DNA of 51,902 bases from a virus. The DNA lies in IMG/VR virus record IMGVR_UViG_3300046516_001081, positions 1-51,902 of that record, one strand, 5' to 3'. Each line of letters begins with the position of its first letter. Positions within the stretch are counted from its first letter, which is position 1. Positions 44,670-51,902 of this stretch are shown piece after piece. Under the pieces are notes generated by a model. That model was not told where the DNA came from and made no database searches. It saw only the letters and a program-made list of their open reading frames with translations. Both the position numbers and the translations under genes were made by a program.

Positions 44670-45887
44670 TTACCCTTCCTCTGGAAAATCGGTTGCGGCG
44701 TTGGCGTGAGCGAGCTTGACGCCGGACGAATGGCTCTCGACCAGTGGCGCGAACGATTGCCGCCACAGGTCGCCCTTGCGCTTGAGTTTCTTCTCGATCT
44801 GCGCCGGCGAGCGCAGCGAGATGTCGTAGGCTTCTTCCAGCGTGAGACCTTTTTTCATCAGCAGGTCCCCGACGCGCTGCTCGTCGGTCCAGCGACGGAC
44901 CGGGCGCGTGGGTTCCAGTCCCCAGTCGGGGATGCGCACCTGGGCCTTGAGCTGTTCCACCGCGAACTCTCGCAGCGCCTTGATCCACGTTTCGGCCCGC
45001 TCGGCGGTAACCAGATACTCAGCCAATTTCGCGGGATCGCTGGGCATCGAGATGCCGTCGTCGGAAAACTCGCGCGCAGCCATCTTGTTGGCCTCCTCGG
45101 CGAGCTTGGGACAGGTGAACGCGCCGGGACAGAAGCGGCACCATGGTCCCATCACCAGGGGCGCGTCGGGCTGCGCGCAGGCGTCCACAGCAGGGATGAG
45201 TTTTTCGTCCACCCACATCAGGATATCCAGCGCATCGACGGTCCAGGAGCGGATTTTCTGAAGGGTGCGCGCATGCGGCTGCACCACGGTCATCATCACC
45301 GTTTCGATGGGAAACGGAGTTTGCAGCAGCACGCCCGCAGCATAGTAGAGCATCTGCGGGTTGTTGGTCGGATCGACCAGAATGCCACTGCCGTTCTTAT
45401 AGTCGACGATTTCGAGGAACCGCTGGGCTTCCTTGACGATAGCCAGATCGACGCGGCCGAAGAGACGGACGGGCGGGTGCCGCGAGTGGTGCTTGAAATA
45501 GGCGTCCAGCACGACCTGAAACTCGGCCCGGAATGCGGCGCCGGTCACGCGCTGGTCGACATAGTCCACCATCAGGGTCACGCCATCGATGAAATCCTGA
45601 TCGACCTCGATCGCGTGCGGCCCCACCTGCCGCACGGTCCCGACCTCGCTGTCCGGGACCGCCAGCTTGTTCACCCCCGCGCAGTAACCGTCGAGAATTT
45701 CCTGGATACAGGTGTGCGCGAGCGTGCCACGGCTGGCGTAGATCGAGGGTGGTCGCGGCGGCGCCTGCTGGGTGAGGCGGAACGAGCCGGGACAGTGCAT
45801 CCAGCGATACGCGCCCGACGCACCCAGGAGCGAGTGCGCGCCCACCCCGTCATCCAGATCGTCGAACAGGTCGACGAGGTCAGACAT
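44670..45887 (-). CDS. DUF2800 Cas4/RecB-like nuclease
   Basis: 405 aa. PD-(D/E)XK features: FGRVDLAIV with Asp147, FLEIVDYKNG with Glu159/Asp162 and Lys164. Four cysteines fit an iron-sulphur cluster as in Cas4 and AddB: Cys32 and then Cys250, Cys253, Cys259 (WCRFCPGAFTC). It acts as an exonuclease for recombination or processing of DNA ends. The next gene downstream is DUF2815, a known pairing. Confidence 0.85.
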   Translation of the reverse strand: MSDLVDLFDDLDDGVGAHSLLGASGAYRWMHCPGSFRLTQQAPPRPPSIYASRGTLAHTCIQEILDGYCAGVNKLAVPDSEVGTVRQVGPHAIEVDQDFIDGVTLMVDYVDQRVTGAAFRAEFQVVLDAYFKHHSRHPPVRLFGRVDLAIVKEAQRFLEIVDYKNGSGILVDPTNNPQMLYYAAGVLLQTPFPIETVMMTVVQPHARTLQKIRSWTVDALDILMWVDEKLIPAVDACAQPDAPLVMGPWCRFCPGAFTCPKLAEEANKMAAREFSDDGISMPSDPAKLAEYLVTAERAETWIKALREFAVEQLKAQVRIPDWGLEPTRPVRRWTDEQRVGDLLMKKGLTLEEAYDISLRSPAQIEKKLKRKGDLWRQSFAPLVESHSSGVKLAHANAATDFPEEG

Positions 45888-46362
45888 TCAAGCCGGTCTT
45901 CTCGGCCAGCGCCATGACGAGCTTGAAAAACTCGTGTCCCCGGCCGACCGGGACATCGCTAAACTTGGCCACCCCGAACGTGGTTTGCAGTTCCTTAACC
46001 TCTTTCTTGTGGCCGGCGTTGTAGATCGTCCGCACCAGCGTCAGCCCGCGGTCCAGCGCCTCGCTTTCCGACATTCCGGGTTCGCGGGTGTCGTCCTCGT
46101 CCGCAGGATCGCCGAGGCCGTCGTCGAACATGTCGTCGGGTGCAGGAGCCGGTGCCGGCGCGGGGGCCGGGGCAGGGGTGGGGGCCGGTGCGGCGGCGGC
46201 TGGGGGGCGCCCGCGGCGCGTGGCGGGCTTGTCGGTCCCGACCACCGCGACCTGCGCCGGGACAGCGAGGGCGTTAAGCCCTCTGACCAACTCGCTTAAC
46301 CCGGTGAACACTCCAAGATCGTTATCGTCAAATTGGTAATTCAAATCGATGTGCACGTTCAT
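45880..46362 (-). CDS. Hypothetical protein with Ala-Pro linker, 160 aa
   Basis: Start at ATG 46362 (AGGCGAG upstream), overlapping the helicase by 35 bp; a longer start at 46434 is possible. N-terminal part (DLNYQFDDNDLGVFTGLSELVRGLNAL), then an Ala/Pro repeat linker (PAPAPAPAPAPAP), an acidic stretch, and a C-terminal helical domain (LQTTFGVAKFSDVPVGRGHEFFKLV). It may bind recombination partners. Not recognised. Confidence 0.55.
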   Translation of the reverse strand: MNVHIDLNYQFDDNDLGVFTGLSELVRGLNALAVPAQVAVVGTDKPATRRGRPPAAAAPAPTPAPAPAPAPAPAPDDMFDDGLGDPADEDDTREPGMSESEALDRGLTLVRTIYNAGHKKEVKELQTTFGVAKFSDVPVGRGHEFFKLVMALAEKTGLNV

Positions 46363-48007
46363 TCTCGCCTGCCGAGGGAGGTCCCCTGGACTCAGGTTCA
46401 TTTTGCTGTTGGTCGGCCCGAATTGATTGTTCATAGAGGTTTTGTCCCTGTTCAAGTTCAGCAATCTCAACGGCCTTGCGGCGAAACACCGTCATGATCC
46501 GATGGTCGAGAGTTCCGGGGATGTGCAGGAAGCTGGCGAGCACGCTGTCCCGCTGTCCCAGCCGGTGCGCGCGGTCGATCGCCTGGCGGTTTTCACCAGG
46601 CACCCACGAAGGCTCCACGATCGCGACCTCGCTGGCCGCGGTCAGCGTGATCGCCGTGCCCGCTGCCAGTATCTGACCGACGAACACCCGCACCTGCGGG
46701 TGGGTCTGGAAGAGACGCACGGCGGTATCACGCGCGGTCGGGGACGTGCGGCCGGTGACCAGCACCGGCGCATATGCGGCCAGCAACTCGTGCAGGCGCT
46801 CCAGCACCTCGACGTGCCAGCCGAACACCAGCATCTTCTGAGTGCCGCAGGCCAGCCGCTCCGCGATCCACTCGGCCGCAGGCGCCACCTTGAGCAGCCC
46901 CAGTTCACGCCGCAGCGTGGTGATGGACCCTGCGACTTGGTTGGTATCGAACGCGTGGCGGTGCAACTCGGCCAGGAACTGATCGTCGGACAGGCGGCGG
47001 GTGCGGTCCCAGAGCAGGACACCGGCACGCCACGCACTCTGGTCGGTCCCAGCCGGCGACCTGGGCAGCACGAGCGGCACGTCCTGCGCGATCAGGGGCG
47101 GCAGCTCGGGCAGCACCTGCGCCTTGGTCCGCCGCAGGATGACGGAGCCGAGGCGTTCACGCAGCCAGGACTGGTTCTTGGTGCGCACGACCTGCCGGCC
47201 CCAGAGCGTGTCCCGGCAGTCGGTGACGCGCTCCTCGAACTCGGCCTGCGTCAGCGTGCGCATGGGGGGTGGTCTGGTCGAGCCGATCACAGGCAGGGCC
47301 GTGCGCGCCGGATGCGGCGGCGGATGTTTCGGATAAGCAAGCGGTGCGGGAGCCGGGACCAGCAGCGTCGCCGGCCACAGGGCGCGCATGTGTTGGTAGA
47401 GTTCCCCGGCGTGGTTGGGGGTGAGCGTCCCGGTCAGCAGCAGCACCCGCTCGCAGGCCGATTGAATGCCCTCCTCGGCGCCCCGCTGTCCGTAGACCGC
47501 GAGCGTCCGGTGCGAGGAGTTTTTGAGGTAATGCGCTTCGTCGACGATGAGCAGGTCCCAGGACCGCTGCATTAACGCCGTCGTCCAGGCGTTGCGACGG
47601 CTGTGCGCGGACAACTGGGCCAGGGTGTCATAGGCGACCAGCACGATCACCTGTTGACGGTCGAGCACCTCGCATTGTTCGCGGGCCTGCATGCCGGGTT
47701 GGACGGTGAAGACGCGGGCCGACCACTGCGGCAGCCATTTGGCGATTTCCTGCGCCCAGACCGGCCGCGCGCCGGCGGGACAGACGACGATGATGCGCAG
47801 CGCGTCGAGGGACAGGGCGATGGCGAGCGCCGACAACGTTTTGCCCAGCCCTGGTTCGTCGCACAGGCCGAGGGCGCGGACATCTGGCTCACGAAATCGT
47901 GACGTTGCCCAGGACACGCCGTCCCGTTGGTAGCGCCGTGTCTGGTTCAACAACAACAAAATGTCAACGTCAGGCGACACACGCCCGGTTGGGACCGACA
48001 CAGACAT
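46328..48007 (-). CDS. SNF2-family helicase
   Basis: 559 aa from ATG 48007 with GGGGAGGGG upstream. Walker A DEPGLGKT (residues 50-57), DEAH box (156-159), TGTLTPN motif III, RRTKAQVLPELPP in the bridge, and QAIDRAHRLGQ as motif VI. This is the SMARCAL1/HARP-like bacterial and phage SNF2 layout. It should remodel DNA structures such as forks. It follows the RuvC-like gene and precedes the nuclease/SSB genes in one operon. Confidence 0.9.
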   Translation of the reverse strand: MSVSVPTGRVSPDVDILLLLNQTRRYQRDGVSWATSRFREPDVRALGLCDEPGLGKTLSALAIALSLDALRIIVVCPAGARPVWAQEIAKWLPQWSARVFTVQPGMQAREQCEVLDRQQVIVLVAYDTLAQLSAHSRRNAWTTALMQRSWDLLIVDEAHYLKNSSHRTLAVYGQRGAEEGIQSACERVLLLTGTLTPNHAGELYQHMRALWPATLLVPAPAPLAYPKHPPPHPARTALPVIGSTRPPPMRTLTQAEFEERVTDCRDTLWGRQVVRTKNQSWLRERLGSVILRRTKAQVLPELPPLIAQDVPLVLPRSPAGTDQSAWRAGVLLWDRTRRLSDDQFLAELHRHAFDTNQVAGSITTLRRELGLLKVAPAAEWIAERLACGTQKMLVFGWHVEVLERLHELLAAYAPVLVTGRTSPTARDTAVRLFQTHPQVRVFVGQILAAGTAITLTAASEVAIVEPSWVPGENRQAIDRAHRLGQRDSVLASFLHIPGTLDHRIMTVFRRKAVEIAELEQGQNLYEQSIRADQQQNEPESRGPPSAGENERAHRFELPI

Positions 48008-48114
48008 TGCCCCTCCCCTGACTGGCAAGGGATATTCTGTGCTGTGCGTTGCATGCCCGTCAAGTTAAAAACTACAGGATGTTGCACACAACAAAACACC
48101 AGAGGGGAACACTT
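48008..48114. promoter_or_regulatory. Gap between RuvC-like and SNF2 genes
   Basis: 107 bp with a CACAACA motif at 48087-48093 (as TGTTGTG on the coding strand). AT-rich for the genome at 48061-48110. Likely holds an internal promoter for the leftward operon. No -35/-10 was clear. Confidence 0.4.
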
Positions 48115-48597
48115 TTAAAACGGCTCTTGTGCCCCGAAGAGGGCGATCAGCGCAGCTTCGGCGCGCCCTTCGTCCTTCACGCGGGCAAGCTGGTCGGCCT
48201 GCCGGGGGAACCATTCGATGGCGCGCTGACGGGCCTCGCCTTTGTCCCGGCCGAGGCGGAAAGAGGTCTTCCACTCCACCGGGGTGACGTAGAGGCGCGG
48301 GACCTTCAGCGCGGCCAGCACGCCGCGCACGAGGCCCACCGACAGGCCGAAGCTGAACATCGAGGTCACCCCCTGTCCCGGCATCGCATGCACGTTCTCG
48401 ATCCAGGCGACGTCGGGCGCGAGGCCGATGACGATTTCGGCGATGAGGGCTTCGGAGATTTCGTTTCGCGTTTTCCCGCGCCGGCGGAAGCTGACCACGG
48501 GCATGTCGCAAAAGGTTTCAACGTCGCGCAGGTTGGGGGTCACGATCAGAGCGAAGGCGCCGCTGGCGCCGGGGTCGACGCCCAGGACGCGGGTCAC
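48115..48597 (-). CDS. RuvC-like Holliday junction resolvase
   Basis: 160 aa. GTG at 48597 overlaps the upstream stop as GTGA; the frame further up is a different gene. RNase H-fold acids: LGVDPG (Asp8), DVAWIENVH (Glu67), and KDEGRAEAAL near residues 141-149 with Asp142/Glu147. The GMPGQG-like segment before the Phe-rich helix (MPGQGVTSMFSFG) is typical for phage RuvC. It should resolve branched DNA before packaging. First enzymatic gene of the operon. Confidence 0.85.
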   Translation of the reverse strand: MTRVLGVDPGASGAFALIVTPNLRDVETFCDMPVVSFRRRGKTRNEISEALIAEIVIGLAPDVAWIENVHAMPGQGVTSMFSFGLSVGLVRGVLAALKVPRLYVTPVEWKTSFRLGRDKGEARQRAIEWFPRQADQLARVKDEGRAEAALIALFGAQEPF

Positions 48598-48830
48598 GCG
48601 GCCGGCAGGGCGAGATCGGTGAAAAACAAAAGCAGGTTTTCCTCGCCCTGGCGATACATCGCGTAGAGCACCGCGGCAATCAGCCGGCCCGGAATGCTCT
48701 TGCGCTGTTGCCACATCTGCACAGTCGCGTAGGGCACACCGTGGTCCGGGACATGCCGGTCGAGGATGTTCAGCAGCCCCCGAGGCCCGCCGGCGCGCTC
48801 GAAAATGTAGGGAACGTCGATCTCGATCAT
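48594..48830 (-). CDS. Small HTH regulator, Cro-like candidate, 78 aa
   Basis: Leftward, divergent from the repressor-like gene at 49008. LLNILDRHVPDHGVPYATVQMWQQRKSIPG resembles a helix-turn-helix with the recognition helix at YATVQMWQQRKSIP. ATG at 48830 was chosen; GTG at 48842 is possible and neither has a strong ribosome site. In the divergent layout it fits the Cro position and leads the lytic operon. Confidence 0.6.
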   Translation of the reverse strand: MIEIDVPYIFERAGGPRGLLNILDRHVPDHGVPYATVQMWQQRKSIPGRLIAAVLYAMYRQGEENLLLFFTDLALPAA

Positions 48831-49007
48831 GGGTTGCAACACACAACACCAGCACGGGAAGAAGCAAGGGGGTCAGGTGAAGAAACCTCTGGAACCTACA
48901 CCACAGGTTGTCGTCTTTTGCCGGATGTAACCGGAGGTATCACACAGGTGACAACAACAAACCGCTTACTTTTCTCACTTCACGGCACAACAAGATGAGG
49001 CTACGTG
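48831..49007. promoter_or_regulatory. Divergent lysogeny control region
   Basis: AACCTCTGG and CCACAGGTT form an inverted repeat (48884-48892/48901-48909, 8 of 9). CAGGTG/CAGGTT half-sites occur at 48874, 48904 and 48945. CACAACA motifs flank the region at 48842-48849 and 48986-48992. Together this looks like operators for the two divergent HTH genes. Confidence 0.55.
48925..48954 (-). promoter_or_regulatory. Leftward promoter candidate for the lytic operon
   Basis: Reading leftward: TTGTCA (48954-48949), 18-bp spacer, TTACAT (48930-48925). This overlaps the CAGGTGAC half-site, so a bound repressor would block it. Confidence 0.45.
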
Positions 49008-49670
49008 ATGCATCAAGCTGCGGCTGCCTACCGCCCTCGGCGCCCTGTCGTCCCGGAGCGGAAAAAACAAAAGGAGGCTCCTCGTGTCGTCAAAAACGTC
49101 ACGCCCTTACCGAAGGCTAGAATTAGACCCGTGAACCATCTCGGAGACGAAGGTAACCGACCCCCCGAAGTCACACCACGACGCGGGGGCTTGCGTCCCG
49201 AGTATATGGAGTTCGCCGAACGCCTGCGCGAAGCCATGCAGAGGGAAGGTCTGAATGCGAGTGACGTCGCCCGCCGCGTGTGGGGTGAAATCCAAGACAA
49301 GCGCGGCTACTACGTGGCCCGCAACCGGGACCGGATCGGCTTCTATCTGGCGGGCGTCAGCTTTCCCGAGGACGAAAACCTGCGCAAGCTGGCCGAGGCC
49401 GTGGGCCTTTCCTACGAGGCTCTGGCGGTGACGAAACCGAGTGCCGGTCCCTCGTCGTCGTCGACCTCGGGCGTCGGCTTCGGTGGCAGCAAACGCCACG
49501 GCATGCTCGACACGCAGTTAGCAATCCTGTCGAACAAGCGTGCGGTGCTGGCGCTGAAGCGGGAAATGAAACTCGACACCGCGTTAAAAATAATCGAGTT
49601 GCTGAAAGCCGAAGATGAAGCGGAAGCGGGGGACGGCCATGACCCAGCCGCGTCTCCTCACTCAGAGTGA
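49008..49670 (+). CDS. HTH repressor-like protein (CI candidate), 220 aa
   Basis: ATG at 49008 is preferred to GTG 49005, with GAGG 7 bp upstream. A basic N-terminal part (residues 1-60) is followed by an Xre-type helix-turn-helix: FAERLREAMQREGLNASDVARRVWG, then NRDRIGFYLAGVSFPEDENLRKLAEAVGLSYEAL. A C-terminal helical region has no LexA-type protease motif, so control by RecA cleavage is unlikely. In the divergent layout it fits the lysogeny repressor. Confidence 0.7.
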   Translation: MHQAAAAYRPRRPVVPERKKQKEAPRVVKNVTPLPKARIRPVNHLGDEGNRPPEVTPRRGGLRPEYMEFAERLREAMQREGLNASDVARRVWGEIQDKRGYYVARNRDRIGFYLAGVSFPEDENLRKLAEAVGLSYEALAVTKPSAGPSSSSTSGVGFGGSKRHGMLDTQLAILSNKRAVLALKREMKLDTALKIIELLKAEDEAEAGDGHDPAASPHSE

Positions 49671-50019
49671 AGTGGCGCGGCGGCTGCGGCGATCGGTCGC
49701 CACAGTCGCGCGCCTGCGTCGCGCCGGCGCTCTTGATTGGGTGCCTGGACGTCCTGTCATGATCCCGGAAGAAAGTCTCAACCTATGGCTGTCCCGCAGT
49801 ATCGCTCACGCCCATCTGTCCTCAGTCATCGCCGCAGCCCGCAAAACAAGACGGCAATCAAAAGCAGCGATCCGGTCGTCCGAACTGCAAAACTCGTTCA
49901 GGCAGGAACGGGCTATTGGCAAATCGTCTATAGCGAGCCGCGCGCAGGCCAAAAAGGCTGGCGGTCCCGCACCCTCTCGACACGCACCCAGGACCGCGCC
50001 GAAGCCCAGCGCGAGCTAG
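49639..50019 (+). CDS. xis: Excisionase / MerR-like HTH protein, 126 aa
   Basis: LLTQSEVARRLRRSVATVARLRRAGALDWVPGRPVMIPEESLNLWL is the HTH_17 pattern of excisionases; GGGGGAC precedes the ATG. The frame continues after about residue 60 and overlaps the integrase in another frame by 235 bp. That tail is basic but looks like low-quality code. It may therefore be a real extension, or the product may be only the HTH part after an unseen change. Confidence 0.65.
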   Translation: MTQPRLLTQSEVARRLRRSVATVARLRRAGALDWVPGRPVMIPEESLNLWLSRSIAHAHLSSVIAAARKTRRQSKAAIRSSELQNSFRQERAIGKSSIASRAQAKKAGGPAPSRHAPRTAPKPSAS

Positions 50020-50912
50020 ACCATTTTCTTGACAAGGCGATCGAGAAATCCCAACCCACGGTCCCGCAGGACCAGCTAACCGTCGAAGAGCTGTGCCAGG
50101 ACTATCTGGCGCACCAGCCGCGGCAGCGCATTGTGCTGGCGCCGGTGCGCGTGCACCTGGGCGCGATGCGGGTAAAGGACCTGAACCTGGATTTGATACG
50201 CAACTACCGCGCCGCGCACTCCGAATACAAAGACAGTTCGATGCGGCGCCGGCTGGGGGCGCTCAAGACCGTGCTTAGCCACGCCTATAAAACGGGGCGG
50301 TTGACCGCGGTGCCCTATATCGAGTTGCCGCCGGTGGGGGCGCCAAGAGCGTTGTGCCTGACCCACGAGCAACTGGCGCTGGTCCGGGACAAAGTGGTCG
50401 AGAACGAAGTCCGCAACCCCGGTCCTCACGCTCACGCGCTCACGTTGTTCGTGTTTCTCGCCTCGACTTTTGGCGCGCGACGCGAAGCCATCCGGGACCT
50501 CACCTGGGACCGGGTGGATTTCACGAACCGCGTAGTGGACTTCAAAACTCCCGGTCGCATTGTAACCAAGAAACGCCGCGCGACTGTGCCGATGAGCGAC
50601 GAGGCGCTGACGTTTTTGCGCGAAGCGCATCTCAAGGCGGGGTGCCCTGCGACGGGCAGAGTGATCAACCTCCGCGACAACGCCCTGAAGTATCAGTATC
50701 AAAAGTTTTTCAAATCCATAGGCTTCGAGTGGTGCACCTCGCATGTGTTCAGGCACACGGTTGCAACCCACATGCTGCAAGCCGGCAAAAGCATTTACAA
50801 AGTGGCGTTGATGCTGGCCGACACGGTGCGGACGATCGAGACGACATATGCCCACGTGCCGCCGGCGGATTTGCGAGAGGTAGTCGAAGATCGAAAACTG
50901 GGGTGGGCGTGA
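49785..50912 (+). CDS. int: Tyrosine recombinase (integrase), copy 2, complete
   Basis: 375 aa. ATG 49785 with GAAGAAAG upstream; the longer frame to 49737 lacks support. N-terminal arm segment YWQIVYSEPRAGQKGWRSRTL, then core-binding helices, then the catalytic half with Arg232/233 (GARREAI), a TKKRRA lysine hairpin, HVFRHT (His320, Arg323), and Tyr355 in TTYAHV. The LGH box is LAD. It overlaps the excisionase and is followed by small accessory genes. It would catalyse integration together with the excisionase's control. Copy 1 at the window start is a close, diverged relative. Confidence 0.93.
   Translation: MAVPQYRSRPSVLSHRRSPQNKTAIKSSDPVVRTAKLVQAGTGYWQIVYSEPRAGQKGWRSRTLSTRTQDRAEAQRELDHFLDKAIEKSQPTVPQDQLTVEELCQDYLAHQPRQRIVLAPVRVHLGAMRVKDLNLDLIRNYRAAHSEYKDSSMRRRLGALKTVLSHAYKTGRLTAVPYIELPPVGAPRALCLTHEQLALVRDKVVENEVRNPGPHAHALTLFVFLASTFGARREAIRDLTWDRVDFTNRVVDFKTPGRIVTKKRRATVPMSDEALTFLREAHLKAGCPATGRVINLRDNALKYQYQKFFKSIGFEWCTSHVFRHTVATHMLQAGKSIYKVALMLADTVRTIETTYAHVPPADLREVVEDRKLGWA
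49960..50906 (+). repeat. Long direct repeat with 1-947 (paralogous integrase sequence)
   Basis: Bases 1-947 match 49960-50906 with no indel. The 5' 250 bp are nearly identical; the region after about 370 is patchier, with some blocks near-identical (around 721-810) and others clearly diverged. Same orientation, 49.96 kb apart. Confidence 0.9.
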
Positions 50913-51133
50913 TGGCTCGCCCCAGCACGTTTATCGACCGCTACCTCGACGATCTGTGCGCCAGGACCCACAGCCCCTCGGTGTTGAACGCTTTACACGC
51001 CTGCCGGTCGGGACATCCACTCAACAGCGAGACCCAGTGGCGGGACGCCTACGTGCTCGTGCAGCAACACACCCAAGACTTCCTCGGCGCCGATCTGGCT
51101 TGGCTGCGAGAGCGCGCATTGGAGGAGTGGTGA
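50912..51133 (+). CDS. Small hypothetical protein, 73 aa
   Basis: TGATG overlap with the integrase stop. FIDRYLDDLCARTHSPSVLNALHACRSGHPLNSETQWRDAYVLVQQHTQDFLG is helical with a short Cys-containing loop. Unrecognised. Coupled to the integrase and to the next gene. Confidence 0.6.
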   Translation: MARPSTFIDRYLDDLCARTHSPSVLNALHACRSGHPLNSETQWRDAYVLVQQHTQDFLGADLAWLRERALEEW

Positions 51134-51408
51134 GCGTGAAAAAGCAGGAAAGGACAATTGACATGATCAAGGCGATGGGCGTGCGCGACGGGCGCACGAC
51201 GCTGATGATTGGTTTGTCGTTTGGCAACCTCGACAAATTTCGCGCCGAACCGCTCGACACCTTCATTCTGATCAAAGCCGAGGATGTGGGCCTCGACCAC
51301 GACGTGATGATCTTCAGCGGACGCACGGAAGAGGACATGGCTGGCGTGATCATCCCGCACCTGACACCGGACGCGAAGACGCATGTTTCGACACGAAAAA
51401 AGAACTAA
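51130..51408 (+). CDS. Small hypothetical protein, 92 aa
   Basis: GTG 51130 overlaps the preceding stop; GGAGGAG is close upstream, and GTG 51136 is an alternative at better spacing. Alpha/beta-like sequence with GVRDGRTTLMIGLSFGNLDKF and TFILIKAEDVGLDHDVMIFSG. Unrecognised. Confidence 0.6.
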   Translation: MSVKKQERTIDMIKAMGVRDGRTTLMIGLSFGNLDKFRAEPLDTFILIKAEDVGLDHDVMIFSGRTEEDMAGVIIPHLTPDAKTHVSTRKKN

Positions 51409-51441
51409 CTGCGATCGGAAAAAAGAGAAGGACAACTAACC

Positions 51442-51735
51442 ATGTGGCTGCCCGACAACATCATCAGGGCCGTGGATCGGCACGCGAGGATTTATTACCT
51501 TGCGAAGCACGATACGCAACGCTGGAACGAAAACCGCCGCGGGCCTGAGTTAAGGATGCTCACGGGCTGGTGCTGGGTGTCCCGCGACGGCACCGGACGC
51601 TACGGCCAGGGCCTTAAAACGCAGACGGTGGCCTACCGCGAGGCATGGTATGCCCTGGTGCACAAGGCGGCGGCGCCCCTGGTGGGGCAGGAGCGGCTGA
51701 AGCTGGTTGAGACGAAGAAGGCGGCGGCAGCGTGA
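51442..51735 (+). CDS. Small hypothetical protein, 97 aa
   Basis: AGAAGGACA before the ATG supports the start. It begins MWLPDNIIRAVDRHARIYY; a middle RMLTGWCWVSRDGTGRYGQG segment is aromatic and beta-like; the C-terminus is a Lys/Ala-rich helix. No known function. Confidence 0.6.
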   Translation: MWLPDNIIRAVDRHARIYYLAKHDTQRWNENRRGPELRMLTGWCWVSRDGTGRYGQGLKTQTVAYREAWYALVHKAAAPLVGQERLKLVETKKAAAA

Positions 51736-51797
51736 CGCCCCCGCCCAACCCGCACCGGCTGGGGCACATCGCCGCGGCGGGGGACAGCGAAGCGTGA
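51732..51797 (+). CDS. Very short ORF, 21 aa
   Basis: GTG overlaps the previous stop and its own stop overlaps the next GTG, giving two GTGA couplings in a row. The product (PNPHRLGHIAAAGDSEA) is too short for any claim and may be a leader only. Confidence 0.25.
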   Translation: MTPPPNPHRLGHIAAAGDSEA

Positions 51798-51902
51798 GGC
51801 CCCTCGTTGCCGAGTTGCGGGCGCTCGTGCTGGGCGATCCTCCGGTGCGCACGATGGGGGAAGCCGGCGCGCGCCTGCACATCACCCGGTCGGCGCTGTC
51901 CA
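51794..51902 (+). CDS. HTH protein, 3' end beyond the window
   Basis: GTG 51794 overlaps a TGA. LVAELRALVLGDPPVRTMGEAGARLHITRSALS, then the window ends. MGEAGARLHITRSALS looks like a helix-turn-helix. Partial; a DNA-binding function is inferred from 36 residues only. Confidence 0.4.
   Translation, partial: MRPLVAELRALVLGDPPVRTMGEAGARLHITRSALS

Noticed and set aside
44208-45917. 569-codon + strand frame across the DUF2800 and DUF2815 genes
   Set aside because: Antisense shadow; the leftward genes have clear motifs and tight coupling.
1-50912. Terminal redundancy of one circular phage genome
   Set aside because: The two integrase copies differ at many sites and have different neighbours.

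Overview
The window reads as almost the whole genome of a temperate, podovirus-type (short-tailed) phage or prophage. It is strongly GC-rich. Gene order and protein types suggest a host among high-GC Alphaproteobacteria; that is inference from style and families, not a database match. No rRNA, tRNA or CRISPR array was seen, and no clear host gene.

Layout. (1) 1-1698: the 3' part of a tyrosine integrase and three small overlapping genes. (2) 2131-4385: RepB-like primase and RecA-fold helicase, overlapping by GTGA. (3) 4590-8802: a small Cys-rich protein, then a leftward MoxR-type AAA ATPase / VWA pair whose VWA partner carries HExxH and a long acidic tandem repeat. (4) 8896-39871: one long rightward virion block: TerS candidate, tailspike, SGNH-type hydrolase, Ig-like protein, TerL, portal, small membrane protein, scaffold, major capsid protein, adaptor and nozzle-type proteins, an HNH homing endonuclease inserted between genes, and the internal virion (ejection) proteins: GNAT-like, a sulfotransferase-GNAT fusion, low-complexity proteins, a transglycosylase, and a 2224-residue protein with a zincin motif. 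(5) 40174-48597: a leftward replication/recombination operon: RuvC-like resolvase, SNF2 helicase, Cas4/RecB-like nuclease (DUF2800), ssDNA-binding protein (DUF2815) with an SSB-like acidic tip, several small genes, family A DNA polymerase and a small HTH protein. (6) 48594-50912: a lysogeny module with divergent HTH genes around a control region, an excisionase and a second, complete integrase. (7) 50912-51902: small accessory genes running off the window.

How it works together. The divergent HTH pair probably sets lysogeny against lytic growth. Excisionase and integrase move the element. The leftward operon and the primase/helicase copy the DNA. The rightward block builds the particle, with tailspike and SGNH hydrolase acting on the host surface and the internal proteins opening the path for DNA ejection. 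No convincing endolysin/holin cassette was recognised; the candidates are the internal transglycosylase and four tiny membrane proteins.

Most noteworthy: two diverged integrases in the same orientation about 49.96 kb apart; a CACAACA motif concentrated in intergenic gaps; an HNH gene flanked by a duplicated last-four-codon segment; a hairpin over the scaffold ribosome-binding site; the sulfotransferase-GNAT fusion; and the MoxR/VWA pair with HExxH and acidic repeats.
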